This document shows, piece after piece, positions 15,809 to 17,436 of a DNA stretch of 17,436 nucleotides. The translations under genes and the position numbers were made by a program. Below the pieces are notes generated by a model that saw only the letters and a program-made list of their open reading frames with translations, made no database searches and was not told where the DNA came from. How positions within the stretch are numbered: position 1 is the first letter of the stretch; every line of letters begins with the position of its first letter. The stretch comes from an uncultured Collinsella sp. (GTDB taxonomy: Bacteria > Actinomycetota > Coriobacteriia > Coriobacteriales > Coriobacteriaceae): positions 1-17,436 of the forward strand of contig UQIC01000041.1 of NCBI GenBank assembly GCA_900540985.1, read 5' to 3'.

Positions 15809-15823
15809 GTTGGAGGAGAACGC

Positions 15824-16729
15824 ATGCGGCCCGGTGGCACTCAGACAAAGCGCGGCGCCGCGGTGCGCATGCGACGCCGACTGGGCTTGGCGCCGCGGGC
15901 GTACGCACTGCTGTCTTGCTCGCTGGTGCTGGTCATAGCTGGTGTTTCTGCCTATGGCATGACCGTTCCGTCCATGATGCAGGCGCATGCCGCACGCGAA
16001 CCGCGCGTGGGGCATGAGGTCAAAAGTGATCTGGGTACCACGACTGGATATGCTTGGGCAAGTGTGGTCGCGCATATTGTGTTTGGCACCGACGGTGCGG
16101 ACGGCGCCGAGGCCCCGGACAACGAAGTCACGCTTGCCAATGGCAAAACCATCGTGCTCACCAACACCAAGATCATCGATCGGTTGTCCAACAATAGCGT
16201 GGCGGCAACGGTGAATAAGGTCGAGCAGCAGAAGGAGCAGGACGCCCAGCAGTCCGGAAAGCCCGGTAGCTCGGATACTTCTGGCTCCGGCTCGGATTCA
16301 TCGAGTTCGGGCGGCGGCTCTGGGTCGGGCTCCTCTGCCGGAGGATCTGGAAACGGCGGCTCGACGGGTGGCAACACTGACAACGATGCAAACTCCGGTG
16401 GCCTTTCCGCTGCCGAGGAAGAGAGCATTCACAGTTGGCTTGTGACCAAGTACAACATGCTCGACGGCTATGTTTCCCGTGCCAATGACGTGGTCTCGAC
16501 CTATAACTCTACGGGAGATCCCAGGCCGTGCGACAGCCTGGTCGGGGAGATGTTTGTCATTCGAGCCGAGTTCGGTCGTCAGACATTCTCGCCCCGGTCA
16601 AAGTGGTATCAGCAGTATGCCAATCTGTGGGGCTGTTACACCAACCTATGTCAATGGGTCGGCCATTACGGCGATGATGACGTCGCGCTCGGTAACTTCA
16701 ACAATAACGTGGCGGCGCTTGCCCTATGA
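15824..16729 (+). CDS. Exported or membrane-anchored protein with Ser/Gly linker, unknown function
   Basis: 301 residues, not recognised. A basic N-terminus (KRGAAVRMRRR) is followed by one hydrophobic segment (about 27-47), either a signal anchor or a signal peptide with possible cleavage after AHA near residue 56. A domain of about 75 residues follows (VTLANGKTIVLTNTKIIDRL), then a Ser/Gly-rich linker (about 145-193) and a C-terminal helical domain (about 195-301) with Cys236, Cys271 and Cys276 and several aromatic residues (WYQQYANLWGCYTNLCQWVGHY). The ATG at 15824 has GGAGGAG 5 bases upstream; earlier in-frame starts would place the terminator hairpin inside the gene. The stop TGA overlaps the start of the next kinase gene (ATGATGA), so the two are coupled. 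The Ser/Gly linker suggests an outward-facing domain; a wall or sensor function would be a guess. Confidence 0.8.
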   Translation: MRPGGTQTKRGAAVRMRRRLGLAPRAYALLSCSLVLVIAGVSAYGMTVPSMMQAHAAREPRVGHEVKSDLGTTTGYAWASVVAHIVFGTDGADGAEAPDNEVTLANGKTIVLTNTKIIDRLSNNSVAATVNKVEQQKEQDAQQSGKPGSSDTSGSGSDSSSSGGGSGSGSSAGGSGNGGSTGGNTDNDANSGGLSAAEEESIHSWLVTKYNMLDGYVSRANDVVSTYNSTGDPRPCDSLVGEMFVIRAEFGRQTFSPRSKWYQQYANLWGCYTNLCQWVGHYGDDDVALGNFNNNVAALAL

Positions 16730-17436
16730 TGACCGATCTTGCATCCACCACACCACAATCGCTCGGTCGCGATCCCATGGTCGGCCTGCGCCTGGCGCGT
16801 GTCGACGGGTTTGAGCCGGCCATTGCGCTCGGCCAGGACGAACTGCCTGCCTATCTGCGTCGTTTTACGATGCTGTTTGCCGACGATGCCACCATGCGCC
16901 GTGGCGGTATCGGCCGCGTGACGCGTGCCGTCAACGCCCAAGGCGAGGCCGTGGCACTCAAGCAACTCATCTTGCCGACGCGCGATGAGTTTGATGACGA
17001 TGCCGCTCACGAGGCGCTGGTCGCCAAGTTCAAGGCGGCGTTTCGCGAGGAATACGAATGCCATCGCGCCCTTTCGGGCCTTAAGGGCTTTCCCCGCCTC
17101 TATGGCTGGGGCGAGGTCGACGGTGTGCCTGCAATTGTCATGGAATGGGTCGAGGGCGAGACGCTTGCCCGCTTGCGTTCGCGACTTGCCGTGGACGATG
17201 CCGGACGCCTGTCGCCGCTTGTGGCGGCGCGTCTGGGTCGCGACCTGTTCGATCTGCTCTGCCGTATGAGCCTGGTGGGTGAGGGCTTTGTCCATCGCGA
17301 TATCTCGCCCGCTAATATTATGGTGCGTGCGGCGCGTCTGCCGCTTGACCGGCAGCTTGCCGAGGGCACCTTTGACCTGTGCCTGATCGACTTTGGCTCG
17401 TCGCTGGCGCTCGAGCCCCCCGCCGGGCGCGTCCTT
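16726..17436 (+). CDS. Protein-kinase-fold protein with HRDIS catalytic loop (3' part beyond window)
   Basis: The first 237 residues are visible; the frame is still open at the right edge. The fold is recognisable: glycine-rich RGGIGRV (59-65), Lys79 in VALKQL, a helix C glutamate near 108-109, hinge MEWVEGETL, HRDISPANIMV (190-200) and IDFGSS (Asp222). The catalytic-loop lysine of HRDxK is Ser194, a substitution seen in some atypical bacterial kinases; Asp192 and Asn197 remain, so activity is possible but not assured. It starts at ATG 16726, inside the last codons of the upstream exported-protein gene, with another ATG directly after. No TM segment is seen in this part. The coupling implies a two-protein unit. 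It could also be a small-molecule or sugar kinase of the same fold. Confidence 0.85.
   Translation, partial: MMTDLASTTPQSLGRDPMVGLRLARVDGFEPAIALGQDELPAYLRRFTMLFADDATMRRGGIGRVTRAVNAQGEAVALKQLILPTRDEFDDDAAHEALVAKFKAAFREEYECHRALSGLKGFPRLYGWGEVDGVPAIVMEWVEGETLARLRSRLAVDDAGRLSPLVAARLGRDLFDLLCRMSLVGEGFVHRDISPANIMVRAARLPLDRQLAEGTFDLCLIDFGSSLALEPPAGRVL

Overview
The window is high-GC chromosomal DNA from a Gram-positive actinobacterium. The gene content and order (FHA proteins, a PP2C phosphatase, SEDS/PBP wall-synthesis functions and a PASTA kinase in one run, then dnaX, ybaB and recR) suggest the class Coriobacteriia, most like Collinsella. That assignment is inference from protein style and gene order, since no 16S rRNA gene or other species marker is present.

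Layout. Bases 1-137 hold what looks like the displaced 3' end of a tRNA gene (T-loop to CCA) followed by its intrinsic terminator, the signature of the edge of an element integrated in a tRNA gene. Bases 181-10360 are a six-gene minus-strand operon. In transcription order it encodes a polytopic Ser/Thr kinase, FhaA-type (DUF3662 + FHA), FhaB-type (TM + FHA), a PP2C phosphatase, a single-chain RodA/FtsW + penicillin-binding protein fusion, and a PknB-type kinase with four PASTA repeats. It ends in a strong terminator at 181-211. This is the actinobacterial growth and division signalling cluster. The kinases sense and phosphorylate, the FHA proteins read phosphothreonine, the phosphatase resets, and the SEDS-PBP fusion polymerises and cross-links peptidoglycan. 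A separate minus-strand gene at 10509-11225 encodes a two-TM YcxB-like protein with a lysine-rich tail.

Bases 11341-15578 are the replication and repair group on the plus strand: dnaX, then ybaB and recR. dnaX is separated from ybaB by about 835 bases that hold a convergent, unrecognised membrane-anchored protein gene and an AT-richer non-coding stretch. dnaX has a very long Ala/Pro-rich C-terminal half.

From 15579 to the right edge there is an intergenic region with two related palindromes and a terminator-like hairpin just before a ribosome-binding site. A gene for an unrecognised single-pass exported protein follows, and it overlaps the start of a second kinase-fold gene (HRDIS catalytic loop) that runs off the window. 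This exported protein/kinase pair is the least explained part of the window and the best candidate for something undescribed. The single-chain SEDS-PBP fusion and the HLD-type polytopic kinase heading the operon are the other unusual points.
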